Shown: positions 34,738 through 43,504, counted from the stretch's first letter. The stretch: 64,000 bases of DNA from Leptospira vanthielii serovar Holland str. Waz Holland = ATCC 700522 (GCF_000332455.1 NZ_AOGY02000007.1:62001-126000); one strand, 5' to 3'. The notes: generated by a model from the letters alone, not told the origin. Numbers and translations: made by a program.

Positions 34738-34808
34738 GCGGGTGTGGTGTAACGGTAGCACAGCAGCCTTCCAAGCTTCTGGCGAGGGTTCGAGCCCCTT
34801 CGCCCGCA
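34738..34808 (+). tRNA. tRNA-Gly (anticodon TCC)
   Basis: Cloverleaf: acceptor GCGGGTG/CGCCCGC, D-stem GTGT/GCAC, anticodon loop CTTCCAA giving TCC, T-arm GAGGG-TTCGAGC-CCCTT, discriminator A. The anticodon stem (GCAGC/GCTTC) has one mismatched pair. CCA not encoded. Twelve bases of its 3' end recur at 35011-35022. Confidence 0.93.
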
Positions 34809-34869
34809 AAAGACAGACTCATTTTTTCCCAAAATCCAATTATTCTTTAAGAACCAATCCGAAGGGATC

Positions 34870-35030
34870 GAACAGTGATGCGAGCTGGAACAGAAGTGAC
34901 CCATAGGAAACGACTGTTACAGTAAGAAAGCCACGATGGCGAATCAAGAGCAGCGCCGTGACTCGGAGCATTGTGCGGACAGGAGGTCCGAACAGCGGTG
35001 AGGGCTTAGGCCCTTCGCCCGCGGTACAGG
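34870..35030. other. GC-rich hairpin-rich island downstream of tRNA-Gly
   Basis: No convincing gene. The stretch is clearly richer in G and C than its surroundings and holds short perfect hairpins: GCCA-cga-TGGC (34930-34940), GGAC-aggag-GTCC (34977-34989) and AGGGC-ttag-GCCCT (35001-35014). It ends with CCCTTCGCCCGC at 35011-35022, the same 12 bases as the tRNA-Gly 3' end (34796-34807). Could be a structured RNA or the remnant of an element that used the tRNA end as attachment site; both are inference. The remaining bases to 35333 hold the repeat copy and nothing else I can support. Confidence 0.5.
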
Positions 35031-35035
35031 ATTGG

Positions 35036-35109
35036 ATATTAGTATCCCCGCCCGATCAGAGGGTGGGGAACTGAACCCGCCTCCCAATGGCTTCTCAATA
35101 TCATAATCC
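35036..35109 (+). repeat. 74-bp dispersed repeat, copy A
   Basis: Aligns without gaps with 43431-43504, about 65 of 74 bases identical. Core hairpin CCCCGCCC / GGGTGGGG, with a loop that differs between copies (gatcaga versus gatttga), followed by a second conserved block (AACTGAACCCGCCTCCCAATG) and a conserved end TATCATAATCC. Stem conserved, loop variable, which suggests selection for structure. Confidence 0.8.
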
Positions 35110-35333
35110 TCCCGATGAGAATATTCCTTTTCGAAATCTTAAAAAAATTAGTTCCCGAAAGTTCATATTTCCTTCCATCTTCCAAATGGATTCTGATTTC
35201 GGGATAGGTTTTCTTCACGCCACCGATCGAAGTGGAAATCCTTTCCCGAAGGGAAAGATTGGAACGGAGAGCGGGATCGCCTTATGTATGTCAGTTGAAT
35301 TTTGGGTCGATTGCGAGGCGCCCACATTTCCAG

Positions 35334-36632
35334 CTAAAGATTGTTTGGGTATGGCATAGTTACAAATCCTTTGAACCCGTCTTGATATACTGCCAAATAC
35401 AATTTATTTTTTCCTGGTACAACGACAATGATATGCGAAAACAAACTACCATCATGCATACTGAAATATAGAGGTTTACTTCCGTTAGGTGAAAGTGCCA
35501 AGATACCCGTTTTTTTGGAAACGGGAAGTAAAATTTCCGGTATGTAAAGTACGAGTCGTTTCAAAGATGGATGTTTATGCAACCAAGTAATTAGTTTGGA
35601 TCTTTCTACTGGGATTGCGATCCAAATCCGTCCACTCGCATCTCTATCCATTCCATCCGGAAATCCAGGAAGCCCTTCGATGACAATTTCATCTTTCCCT
35701 TTTTTATCGCCAGTTAGGTGTAAACGAATGAGCCTTGATTTAGATAATTCGTTTAAAAGAATAGAAGATTCGATATCTCCTTGTGCGTATTCCAATAAGA
35801 TTCCATCTAAATATGTGTATTGATGGGCGATTAAACTTGCAGTATTATCTTTCAAATCATATTTCCAAAGATGTCCGTTCCGTCCTAAAGTCAAGACTTC
35901 GTGTTTGGATTGAGAACTCACTCCAAGGATGGAATTTGGATGATTATATGGTTCCGTAAAATAGATTCGTTCCCCATCTTTACTAATCGTCAAATCATCT
36001 GCTTTTTCAACATTGCGACTGTTGGTATCATCTAGTTGTGAAATCGGAATTTTAGTTTCTTTCTCTGCTGTGAAAAAGATTCCAATTTGATCACCTAACG
36101 GTTCTTTTGTTTTATCTGTTATGGGCACACGAGTGCCAATTTTACGTAGTTGTTTAGTTGATATTGTTAATTCATAAATCCCAGGTCCATCTGTTAGATT
36201 TGTATCATGTTGTTTTCCGCGAGATAAACACATATAGATGATATCATTGTTTTTGGGATGGAATACCATTCCTCCCGGCAATAATGGAGTTTTGACAAAA
36301 GGTTCCGAAGTATTATTGGTTAAATCTACTTTCCAAATCCAACCATCAATCGAAGCAACGAAAGCTCTACCTAAATCTTCTTGCAAAAGAATTTCATCTT
36401 GGGCAGGTAGAGTTGATCCGCTAATCGTTACTGTTTGTTTGATTGGATCACCTTCGGACTTAATAGAATTTATCGTTGGATGGTAAGGGAGTTCTACTGG
36501 CCCTTTGATTTGGTTTTTGAAGTATTCTTCTGGTGTCCGACAAGAAATTAAGATCAAAATTAAACTGATGGCCGGAAGTGAAAAGAAATTCCTATGAATC
36601 GGTACGGATTGTTGGCTGAAATTTGTTTTCAT
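35334..36632 (-). CDS. SMP-30/gluconolactonase-like lipoprotein 2
   Basis: Beta-propeller lipoprotein of 432 residues; lipobox Leu-Ile-Ser-Cys (Cys31). Blade motifs such as SIDGWIWKVDLTNNT, GGMVFHPKNNDIIYMCLSRG, DDLTISKDGERIYFTEP and PDGMDRDASGRIWIAIP match the SMP-30/strictosidine-synthase type, where an Asn/Asp/Glu set binds calcium. Paralog of the next gene upstream (36637), from which it is separated by 4 bases, in an operon with an M24 peptidase-like protein. Substrate unknown; lactone hydrolysis is possible. Confidence 0.8.
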   Translation of the reverse strand: MKTNFSQQSVPIHRNFFSLPAISLILILISCRTPEEYFKNQIKGPVELPYHPTINSIKSEGDPIKQTVTISGSTLPAQDEILLQEDLGRAFVASIDGWIWKVDLTNNTSEPFVKTPLLPGGMVFHPKNNDIIYMCLSRGKQHDTNLTDGPGIYELTISTKQLRKIGTRVPITDKTKEPLGDQIGIFFTAEKETKIPISQLDDTNSRNVEKADDLTISKDGERIYFTEPYNHPNSILGVSSQSKHEVLTLGRNGHLWKYDLKDNTASLIAHQYTYLDGILLEYAQGDIESSILLNELSKSRLIRLHLTGDKKGKDEIVIEGLPGFPDGMDRDASGRIWIAIPVERSKLITWLHKHPSLKRLVLYIPEILLPVSKKTGILALSPNGSKPLYFSMHDGSLFSHIIVVVPGKNKLYLAVYQDGFKGFVTMPYPNNL

Positions 36633-36636
36633 TGAA

Positions 36637-37881
36637 TTATTCGCCTAACTTTAAATTGTCGATTGATATCGAATATAAACCTCTAGATGAGGTATTAAAG
36701 GAAGGAAAGTAGATAGACTCTAAATTAGGAACTGCCACAGATATATCTTTAATTTTTGATCCATCATGCATTGAGTAGTAGAGTGCTTTTTTACCGGATG
36801 AATCGAGAACAAGGATTCCCGTTTTTTTAGCAATCGGTAAGATTCGTTGCGGAAGCGATAAAAGAAATGGTTTTAGCCATGGATTGTTATGGATAAAGTT
36901 CACAAGACCAGAGCGTGGTTTGATGATACCAACCCAAATTCTTCCTTTCGAATCTCTTTCCAATCCATCGGCAAGACCCGGAAGGTTTTCAAATAAAACT
37001 TCTGAAGTTCCTTCTTTTTTTCCGCTAATGTTTGCTTTGATGATTCTAAACTTTGTTGTCTCTGTAATGATTACAGATTCTTCTTTGGACTCAGAATGGT
37101 CTGCAATGATGATTCCATCTACAAAAGTAAATCCATTCATAACAAGAGAGATTGTATTTTGTTTTCTGTCAAACATCCAAAGTTTACCATGAGGATAGAG
37201 TCCGATGGCTTCCGGTACAGCACCACTTCCCATCGCGGCATCAGACCTTTCAAATGGTTCAGAAATATAAATTCTATTACCATCGTTAGATACAGCGAGA
37301 TCGTTACATAAGGAAAAGGATCTAGAATTTGTTTCGTTTAGGCTTTTTAAGGCAAAGGTGGGTCGTTTGGACTCTGGATATACAATTTCAAAGTCGGAAT
37401 TTTCGATTTTAGGTAATGTTAATACAAGAGGTACAACAGATTTTGATTTTATGTTTACCTCATACAATCCAACTCGTTGTGTTTCATCGTAGGTTACACC
37501 TCCAAGTTTTGATGCGCAAACTAATATGGATTCATTATTTTTATTTGCAAATTGTAAACCTGCAGGATTTACCGGAGGTTTGACCCAAGCAGTTGCCGTA
37601 TTCGATTTCAAATCCAATTTCCAAATCCAACCATCCATTCCAGAAGCAAACGCTATTTGATTTTGATTATCAAAAATGAGATCATCATGACCAGGTAACT
37701 CCTGTATGCTGACAGTTAAATTGCCTAAAAATGGATCTGGTTTACTTGCTTCTAAAATAGAATCCGGAACTTTACCCAGTTTATAGGCGGTTCCAATTTT
37801 AATATTACCAGTGTTACATCCAATGGACAATATAGATAATAAAGAGATTAAAGTGATATATTGATATTTTTTTATTTTCAT
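36637..37881 (-). CDS. SMP-30/gluconolactonase-like lipoprotein 1
   Basis: Lipoprotein of 414 residues; lipobox Leu-Ser-Ile-Gly-Cys (Cys22). Same fold and motif order as its downstream paralog: GMDGWIWKLDLKSNT, NDLAVSNDGNRIYISEP, DGLERDSKGRIWVGI and KKTGILVLDSSGKKALYYSMHDGS. The two share whole motifs but differ over most of their length, so the duplication is old. Its ATG overlaps the stop of the M24 gene by 4 bases (ATGA). Confidence 0.8.
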   Translation of the reverse strand: MKIKKYQYITLISLLSILSIGCNTGNIKIGTAYKLGKVPDSILEASKPDPFLGNLTVSIQELPGHDDLIFDNQNQIAFASGMDGWIWKLDLKSNTATAWVKPPVNPAGLQFANKNNESILVCASKLGGVTYDETQRVGLYEVNIKSKSVVPLVLTLPKIENSDFEIVYPESKRPTFALKSLNETNSRSFSLCNDLAVSNDGNRIYISEPFERSDAAMGSGAVPEAIGLYPHGKLWMFDRKQNTISLVMNGFTFVDGIIIADHSESKEESVIITETTKFRIIKANISGKKEGTSEVLFENLPGLADGLERDSKGRIWVGIIKPRSGLVNFIHNNPWLKPFLLSLPQRILPIAKKTGILVLDSSGKKALYYSMHDGSKIKDISVAVPNLESIYFPSFNTSSRGLYSISIDNLKLGE

Positions 37882-38765
37882 TTTGATTCCTTCGTTGTTT
37901 GGTATTTTCTTACTTGAGGAACATCATCGTCTAACCAATAGGCTTTGTTTTCTTCCACAACCAATATCTCTTCGAATTTAAATCCAGTTTTTCCTCTACC
38001 TAAATGTGGTTCGATCGCCCACAATCCAACTTTGTTGCCTTCGTGATCTGGTGTTAATAGTTCAGGCAAAACTTTATGTGATAAAAATTCATACGACCCT
38101 TGTAAGCTAAACCAACTGGCAAAACTAATCGGTAATAAAGGAAAGGAAATATTTGGAAGATTTACTTTATACACTCGATGACCAAGTACAGCAAATGGAT
38201 ACAATGCATGGACATTGTCGAAGCCGGATTTTTTTGCATCCGAATCGATTTTCCACCAAATCTCGGATGATGTCATCGCAGAACTAAAGTATTTTGGAAT
38301 TTCTTCTCGAAGTTTTAATAGGTAATCCATTCCTTTATCGAGTTCTGAATTTTTAATTAATGAAGAAGAATAACCAATGTCACCAATGTAACCTTCTACA
38401 ACGGGAGATACATCCAAGATAAATGATTCCTCTTCGATTAATTTCTTTTTACCAGGATGAAATTGAGTGAAACGTTTGTATCCATCAAACCTTGCATGTT
38501 CACCGAACCAAGCAAAGGGTCTATGTAAAAAAACTTTCACTCCATGATCACGTAGATACTCATCCATACGTTTGGCAGTTTGTTTCTCTGTCCAACCAGG
38601 TTTCATTTCTTTTTCAATCGTTGTAACACAATCATATGCCAGTCTTTGTGCTTTTAAAAAACCTGCTTTCTCTTCTAGAGAAGGAATTTTGATCGATTCA
38701 GATTTAAATTTCGAAAACTTCGAGGATAATTTAGATAATAATCCTCTTTCTTTTGTTAAGGGCAT
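37878..38765 (-). CDS. M24-family (Xaa-Pro aminopeptidase-like) protein
   Basis: Cytoplasmic protein of 295 residues with the pita-bread fold. Metal ligands all visible: two Asp in FILDVSPVVEGYIGDIGYSSS, His in VLGHRVYK, and two Glu in LWAIEPHLG and GFKFEEILVVEE. It lacks the N-terminal creatinase-type domain, so is the short methionine-aminopeptidase-like size. First gene of a three-gene unit with two propeller lipoproteins, behind an AraC regulator gene. Confidence 0.87.
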   Translation of the reverse strand: MPLTKERGLLSKLSSKFSKFKSESIKIPSLEEKAGFLKAQRLAYDCVTTIEKEMKPGWTEKQTAKRMDEYLRDHGVKVFLHRPFAWFGEHARFDGYKRFTQFHPGKKKLIEEESFILDVSPVVEGYIGDIGYSSSLIKNSELDKGMDYLLKLREEIPKYFSSAMTSSEIWWKIDSDAKKSGFDNVHALYPFAVLGHRVYKVNLPNISFPLLPISFASWFSLQGSYEFLSHKVLPELLTPDHEGNKVGLWAIEPHLGRGKTGFKFEEILVVEENKAYWLDDDVPQVRKYQTTKESK

Positions 38766-38845
38766 GGCTTCTCTTTTCCTTGGTAGAGAAAGAGAGTAAC
38801 AAATTATAAAAATCTGTGCTTGAATGATTCCGGTATTTTTAAGAT

Positions 38846-39643
38846 TTATCGCAGTTTTTCATCAGGTTCGCAGAATCTAACTTCTGCGGTTTTGAGATGA
38901 CCAAAAAATAATGAAGGTATAAATCCAAAGTTTTCTTTAAACGTTCGGGAAAAGTGAGCCGAATCAGAAAAACCAGCAGCGTGCGCAGCGTCTGTAAGAT
39001 TATTACCAGCTTTCAGCTCTTTCACCGCACGTAAAATTCGTACCCATAACAAATACCTTCGCAGGGGAATTCCAAGATTTTCTTTAAATAGGCGAATCAA
39101 TCTATCTTCCGAAATAGAAAAATCTTTACCAATTTCTTTCATTCGAATGCTACTTGGAATCTCCATTCGGATTCTTTTTGCAATCTTTTGAATTCTTGGA
39201 TCTACAGTAGTCTTTAATGCATCAAATGGATATACAGTTCGAAGTAAATTAAATTGCAATTGGGTTGCTTCATCATCGCTTAAGTCGCCGTAATACAATG
39301 ACCAAAGGGAATCGATTAAAGGTAAAAATTTTTGAATCTCTAATTTTTTAACTTCACCAGAAGAGATTGATTCAGATATGGATCCAAACTCATAGGTTTC
39401 TGGATCAATGAGTAAAGCAACCATTTCCACCCCAGGTGAAATGGTTCTATGGTATGTATTTGGACCAACCAAAGCTACCCTGTATTCTTCTTTGCCTAAA
39501 TCAGTTTCGATTGTGATGTTTTTTTCTAATGAGATGGCGAGAGTTGCTGCATAATGCGAGTGAAAATCGGTTTGCATACTGTTAGTTGCAAACATCACTC
39601 GACTATTCCATAAATAAAGTATACTTTTGCTTTCAAACTCCAT
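38846..39643 (-). CDS. AraC-family regulator
   Basis: Regulator of 265 residues. The C-terminal ~100 residues form the double helix-turn-helix: MKEIGKDFSISEDRLIRLFKENLGIPLRRYLLWVRI and NLTDAAHAAGFSDSAHFSRTFKENFGF. The N-terminal half is a cupin-like ligand domain (HSHYAATLAISLEKNI). Lies 80 bases upstream of the M24/propeller operon in the same direction and probably regulates it; ligand unknown. Confidence 0.9.
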   Translation of the reverse strand: MEFESKSILYLWNSRVMFATNSMQTDFHSHYAATLAISLEKNITIETDLGKEEYRVALVGPNTYHRTISPGVEMVALLIDPETYEFGSISESISSGEVKKLEIQKFLPLIDSLWSLYYGDLSDDEATQLQFNLLRTVYPFDALKTTVDPRIQKIAKRIRMEIPSSIRMKEIGKDFSISEDRLIRLFKENLGIPLRRYLLWVRILRAVKELKAGNNLTDAAHAAGFSDSAHFSRTFKENFGFIPSLFFGHLKTAEVRFCEPDEKLR

Positions 39644-39681
39644 CTATGATCCTTTCTCAAATATATAGAAAATGTTCATAG

Positions 39682-40143
39682 TTAAAACAGAAAGTAATAA
39701 CATCGAAAAAATATTAATTCTTCACTCATGATTTGTTTTAGATTTCTTTTGGGAGGCTTTTGATTTTTTTTTTGAACCTTTTTCTTTGTTTTTTCCAAAT
39801 TTTCGGTAACTCGAAACTTTACAATTTTTTTGATCAAACCATAGGGAATTGGTTCATTCAAAGGAAATTGAATGGATCCTTTACCAAATTTATATTTTGA
39901 AATCTCTTTCTGAAAGGCAAGGTTTCCAGAGGGAAGCGCATAAAATCCAATATGTTTTGCATACGCCGCAAAATGTACTAAGGTTTTGTTTAAAACAAAT
40001 GTTGGCATGGCATAACTAATGGCTTCCCTTGCCTCTGGCACTTCCTTTTGAATTGTACTTCGAATCTTTTGAAGGATTTGTTGTACTTCTTTCGGAAAGT
40101 TTTCTATATATTCATCGATTGATTTTGGAATCTTTGACTTCAT
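39682..40143 (-). CDS. DUF1801 (YdhG-like) protein
   Basis: Protein of 153 residues from ATG 40143. MKSKIPKSIDEYIENFPKEVQQIL then YAMPTFVLNKTLVHFAAYAKHIGFY and GKGSIQFPLNEPIP are the DUF1801 pattern; the longer frame from 40263 overlaps the transporter gene and is unlikely. The last ~35 residues are Lys-rich and then hydrophobic (LIFFRCYYFLF), written over an A-rich run, which hints at a frame slip that altered the natural end. Function unknown; some relatives bind iron. Confidence 0.8.
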   Translation of the reverse strand: MKSKIPKSIDEYIENFPKEVQQILQKIRSTIQKEVPEAREAISYAMPTFVLNKTLVHFAAYAKHIGFYALPSGNLAFQKEISKYKFGKGSIQFPLNEPIPYGLIKKIVKFRVTENLEKTKKKVQKKNQKPPKRNLKQIMSEELIFFRCYYFLF

Positions 40144-40156
40144 AGCTAAATATTTT

Positions 40157-41548
40157 TTATACCTTTGTTTGTTTCCAATATCCTTTAGTGAATAACCAAA
40201 GAGTAAAAACACCGACAGACGATTCCGAAAGCATAATAGCCCAAAACACTCCCGTTGGTCCATAAGCTAAATGTTTTCCCAAAATATAGGCGAGTGGGAT
40301 TTGGATTAACCAGAAGAAAACTACATTGATTTTTGTTGGTGTGATAGTATCCCCAGCACCATTAAATGCCTGTCCTGCGGCCATCCACCAAGCATAAATG
40401 AAATAGGAATAGGATACAATCTGTAACCATTTCCCACCAATTTTAATGACTTCTGGATCTTCCGTAAAAATCGAAATTAAATTTTCGCTCCAAAAATAAT
40501 AGATGATGGAAACAAAAATCAAATAACCCATGTTACAGAATCCAGTATACCATACGGATTGTTCTGCTCGTTCTGGTTTTCCAGCCCCCAGGTTTTGACC
40601 CACTAAGGTTGCCACTGCATTGGACATTCCCCAAGAAGGCATAAGGGTAAACATCATAGTCCTGAGGGCAATGGTGGCTCCGGCAACCGTTTGACTTCCA
40701 AATTCGGAAAGTATCCTCATAATAAAAATCCAAGAGGTCATTCCCACAATCATTTGGCCAATTCCACCGAGTGATGTTTTTAAGATGCCTAAAATGGTTT
40801 CCCATTCTATTTTCAGATGTGTTCGAAGGATTTTTATATGTTTACCACCTTGAAATAACAACCATAACTGAAAGAGAACTCCAATTCCTCGACCCAAGTT
40901 TGTTGCAATAGCTGCACCCGTAATTCCAAAGGCAGGAATCGGTCCTAAACCAAAAATAAAAATGGGATCCAAAATAATATTAAGTCCATTGGAAACCCAC
41001 AAAACTTTCATGGATATTGCCGCATCTCCTGCACCGCGAAAAACTGCATTGATAAGAAAAAGTAGGATGATGACAATATTACCACCTAACATCCACTGCA
41101 TATAATGGTATCCTTCTGTTAGGACCCACTCATCTCCGCCCATAAGGAGCAGAAGTTCTTTTGAAAAAAATATTCCAGCGATAGCAAAAGGAATGGATGC
41201 GATGATCGCAATCCAAATGGATTGAATTGCTGCTACACCTGCCTTATCTTTTTCTTTTTCTCCAATCCTTCTAGCAACAATGGCTGTCACAGAAAAAGAT
41301 AGACCCATGGCAACAGAATACAGAAGAAATAAATAGGTTTCCGTAAGACCCACTGTTGCAATGGCAGAAGCTCCCAAGGCACCAACAAAATAAATATCTA
41401 CAACCGCAAATACTGATTCTAATACGAGTTCCAAAACCATCGGAACAGATAGTAGAAACACTGCTTTTCGAATGCTAACTTCGGTATAATCTGCTTCGGA
41501 GCCCGCGAGAGCCTTTTTTAAATCTTCCCATAAACTAGCGCCTGTCAT
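40157..41548 (-). CDS. MATE-family efflux transporter
   Basis: Inner-membrane transporter of 463 residues with about 12 hydrophobic segments. The start FLLSVPMVLELVLESVFAVVDIYFVGALG matches the MATE entry helix, and the two-fold internal repeat is visible (SMKVLWVSNGLNIILDP, then FWLIQIPLAYILG). Exports drugs or metabolites by cation antiport; substrate unknown. Its ATG overlaps the upstream small membrane protein by 4 bases. Confidence 0.93.
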   Translation of the reverse strand: MTGASLWEDLKKALAGSEADYTEVSIRKAVFLLSVPMVLELVLESVFAVVDIYFVGALGASAIATVGLTETYLFLLYSVAMGLSFSVTAIVARRIGEKEKDKAGVAAIQSIWIAIIASIPFAIAGIFFSKELLLLMGGDEWVLTEGYHYMQWMLGGNIVIILLFLINAVFRGAGDAAISMKVLWVSNGLNIILDPIFIFGLGPIPAFGITGAAIATNLGRGIGVLFQLWLLFQGGKHIKILRTHLKIEWETILGILKTSLGGIGQMIVGMTSWIFIMRILSEFGSQTVAGATIALRTMMFTLMPSWGMSNAVATLVGQNLGAGKPERAEQSVWYTGFCNMGYLIFVSIIYYFWSENLISIFTEDPEVIKIGGKWLQIVSYSYFIYAWWMAAGQAFNGAGDTITPTKINVVFFWLIQIPLAYILGKHLAYGPTGVFWAIMLSESSVGVFTLWLFTKGYWKQTKV

Positions 41549-41925
41549 TTGGATTTTCCCGTAGATACATAGAGTTTACCACCTAAATAGGCGATCGGTG
41601 GGGTAAGTATCACTAAAGACCAAGAATACCACCACGGACCTAAATGTCCTGCGAGGATGGCCCCTGTAATTCCAAGCACCAAACCAATTCCACCTAAAAT
41701 ATATGCATGTTTCATGGGGTTTTGAGGGGCTAATCTTGCGGTCAAATAACATCCGAAAATACTGAATATGATTCTATAACCTAACACAAATAGTACAATA
41801 GGTGTCGCTACAAACATATGATCATAAGGAAGTATATTCATAACTTTGAGGATTGTATCAAATAAGATGGAAAGAATTACGTTGGATATTAACCCAACGA
41901 AGATGGCAATGACGCTTTTTAACAT
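41545..41925 (-). CDS. Small integral membrane protein
   Basis: Protein of 126 residues with about four hydrophobic helices and no signal peptidase site. It has the general shape of small DUF-type membrane proteins (GGIGLVLGITGAILAGHLGPWWYSW), not recognised further. Translationally coupled to the MATE gene (ATGA), so possibly a partner of the transporter. Confidence 0.7.
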   Translation of the reverse strand: MLKSVIAIFVGLISNVILSILFDTILKVMNILPYDHMFVATPIVLFVLGYRIIFSIFGCYLTARLAPQNPMKHAYILGGIGLVLGITGAILAGHLGPWWYSWSLVILTPPIAYLGGKLYVSTGKSK

Positions 41926-42017
41926 GTGTATTAATTTCCTTTGGCTGCTTTCTCTAGATGAGCTATAATGATTTTTTTTTGAACCCTAGAAATGACGTAA
42001 CTTTATGAAGATTCATT

Positions 42018-42980
42018 TTATTTCTCCAAATATTGATTGAGTTTCGAAAGTGTTTGTTGCCCGCTTTCAATAGCTCCAAAGCCAATCACCGCATTTCGAA
42101 CGTTTGTATCAGGAAAAGTCATTTGCATCTTTACTAATGTTTGATTCTTATCGAGGGCAATTAGATATACGTTTACTAAAAAATCATCATTTTTATTTTC
42201 TTCGCCAGATCCATGTAGGTATTCTAAGTAGTCGAATTTTCTAATCTCTTTATATAAGATGGTGTTTGGCCAAACTTTTCCATCTGGTCCAAGCATAGTA
42301 AAAATCCATTTCCCACCGACTTTAAAGTCCATAGACTGGGTCGTAGTTTTGAATCCACTCGGACCCCACCAAGAATCAATTGTCAGTGGATTTGAAAGTG
42401 CATTAAAAACCAACTCTTGGGGATGGTTTAATTTCTTTTCTAAGCTGATTTGATTCGGGTTAGGTAATGCATTCGTTTCTAATTTTTCGAAACTATCTGA
42501 CCAACCTTCTTTCATTCCTGAATTAGCAAATCCATCCCGAATTTGATTGCTCGCAAATTCGGTAAAGAGAGTCACTTTTGTTTTTCCCTCTGCCTCTTCG
42601 AAGAGTACTCTTAATTTTGAATTTAAAATGTCTCGATCGCCAGTGACGCCTGCCATTTTTTGAACTTCCTGTACCCATTCGTCCGGATGTTCATCAACTA
42701 AATCACTGATCACAAAACTTTGAAATGGAGTGATTTCTAAAAACTTTCCTTTGACTGGATAATCCACTCCTTCCGGAGATCGCATAACGATTCGATATGA
42801 TCCACCGACTTTAAAATCAAATTCCACTGTTGGGTTTGTAAATCCTTTTGGACCCCACCATTTTTCAATATGTACCGGGTTTGTCCAAACTTCCCAAACA
42901 AGTTGGATGGGTGCATCAAACAATCGTTCGATGCGAACTATTTTTTCTTCTAATGTGAGAACTACATCTGATTTAAACAT
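42018..42980 (-). CDS. Tandem AHSA1/SRPBCC protein
   Basis: Protein of 320 residues made of two AHSA1-type domains in a row. Each opens with the same pattern: IVRIERLFDAPIQLVWEVWTNP with IEKWWGPKGFTNP (about 13-50), and ISLEKKLNHPQELVFNALSNP with IDSWWGPSGFKTT (about 178-215). Single-domain versions are common; this fusion is an internal duplication. It is 1 base downstream of an ArsR gene, a widespread pairing whose purpose is not settled. Ligand unknown. Confidence 0.88.
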   Translation of the reverse strand: MFKSDVVLTLEEKIVRIERLFDAPIQLVWEVWTNPVHIEKWWGPKGFTNPTVEFDFKVGGSYRIVMRSPEGVDYPVKGKFLEITPFQSFVISDLVDEHPDEWVQEVQKMAGVTGDRDILNSKLRVLFEEAEGKTKVTLFTEFASNQIRDGFANSGMKEGWSDSFEKLETNALPNPNQISLEKKLNHPQELVFNALSNPLTIDSWWGPSGFKTTTQSMDFKVGGKWIFTMLGPDGKVWPNTILYKEIRKFDYLEYLHGSGEENKNDDFLVNVYLIALDKNQTLVKMQMTFPDTNVRNAVIGFGAIESGQQTLSKLNQYLEK

Positions 42981-42981
42981 A

Positions 42982-43335
42982 TTAATTTTTTCCTTTTGAT
43001 TTTTGTAACTCTAGCAGGTATACATCCAAACGATCCAATCGTTCTTCCCATAACCGTTTGTATTGTTCCAACCATTGATTGGCTTCTTGCAGTGCTTCAA
43101 CCTTCAAACGACAGGGTCTAAATTGTGCCGCTTTGCCTTTTTCGATGAGCCCAGCCTTTTCCAAAACTTTTAGGTGTTTGGAAATTCCGGGTAGGCTCAT
43201 TTCGAAAGGTTCTGCCAATTGAAGGACAGTCGCTTCACCAGAAACTAATTGCATCAAAATCTGCCGGCGTGTTGGATCTGCCAACGCCTGGAATGTGGCA
43301 TTCAGTGCTTCTTCAGATTCTTTTAATTTAACCAT
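42982..43335 (-). CDS. ArsR-family repressor
   Basis: Repressor of 117 residues with a winged helix: ATFQALADPTRRQILMQLVSGEATVLQLAEPFEMSLPGISKHLKVLEKAGLI. No metal-binding Cys pair is seen, so it is of the ArsR type paired with AHSA1 proteins rather than a metal sensor. An inverted repeat covers its own start region (43334-43361). Confidence 0.92.
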   Translation of the reverse strand: MVKLKESEEALNATFQALADPTRRQILMQLVSGEATVLQLAEPFEMSLPGISKHLKVLEKAGLIEKGKAAQFRPCRLKVEALQEANQWLEQYKRLWEERLDRLDVYLLELQKSKGKN

Positions 43336-43361
43336 TTAGCTAATTAACCTTTTGGCTAAAT
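43334..43361. promoter_or_regulatory. Possible ArsR operator
   Basis: ATTTAGC, 14-base spacer, GCTAAAT, perfect 7-bp arms. One arm touches the ArsR start codon, where binding would block its own expression. Confidence 0.45.
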
Positions 43362-43430
43362 TGGAAGGGTAACCAAATTCTGTCAACGGGATTTCGTTAG
43401 ATTGTGGCTGAACTCAGGTGTACTGGCTGA

Positions 43431-43504
43431 ATATGAGTATCCCCGCCCGATTTGAGGGTGGGGAACTGAACCCGCCTCCCAATGCGTTCCTTGTATCATA
43501 ATCC
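43431..43504 (+). repeat. 74-bp dispersed repeat, copy B
   Basis: Second copy of the repeat at 35036-35109, same orientation and same length. Lies about 95 bases upstream of the ArsR gene's start side in an 860-base stretch without an intact gene. The stem of the central hairpin is unchanged from copy A. Confidence 0.8.

Noticed and set aside
34870..35030. Possible CRISPR array or tRNA cluster in the hairpin-rich island
   Set aside because: No regular repeat-spacer spacing and no second cloverleaf.
35087..35359. Plus-strand frame of 90 residues
   Set aside because: Starts inside the 74-bp repeat and runs into the antisense end of a real gene; composition unlike neighbours.
39682..39790. Possible frameshift at the A-rich end of the DUF1801 gene
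   Set aside because: The family has variable Lys-rich tails, so a break cannot be shown from this sequence alone.
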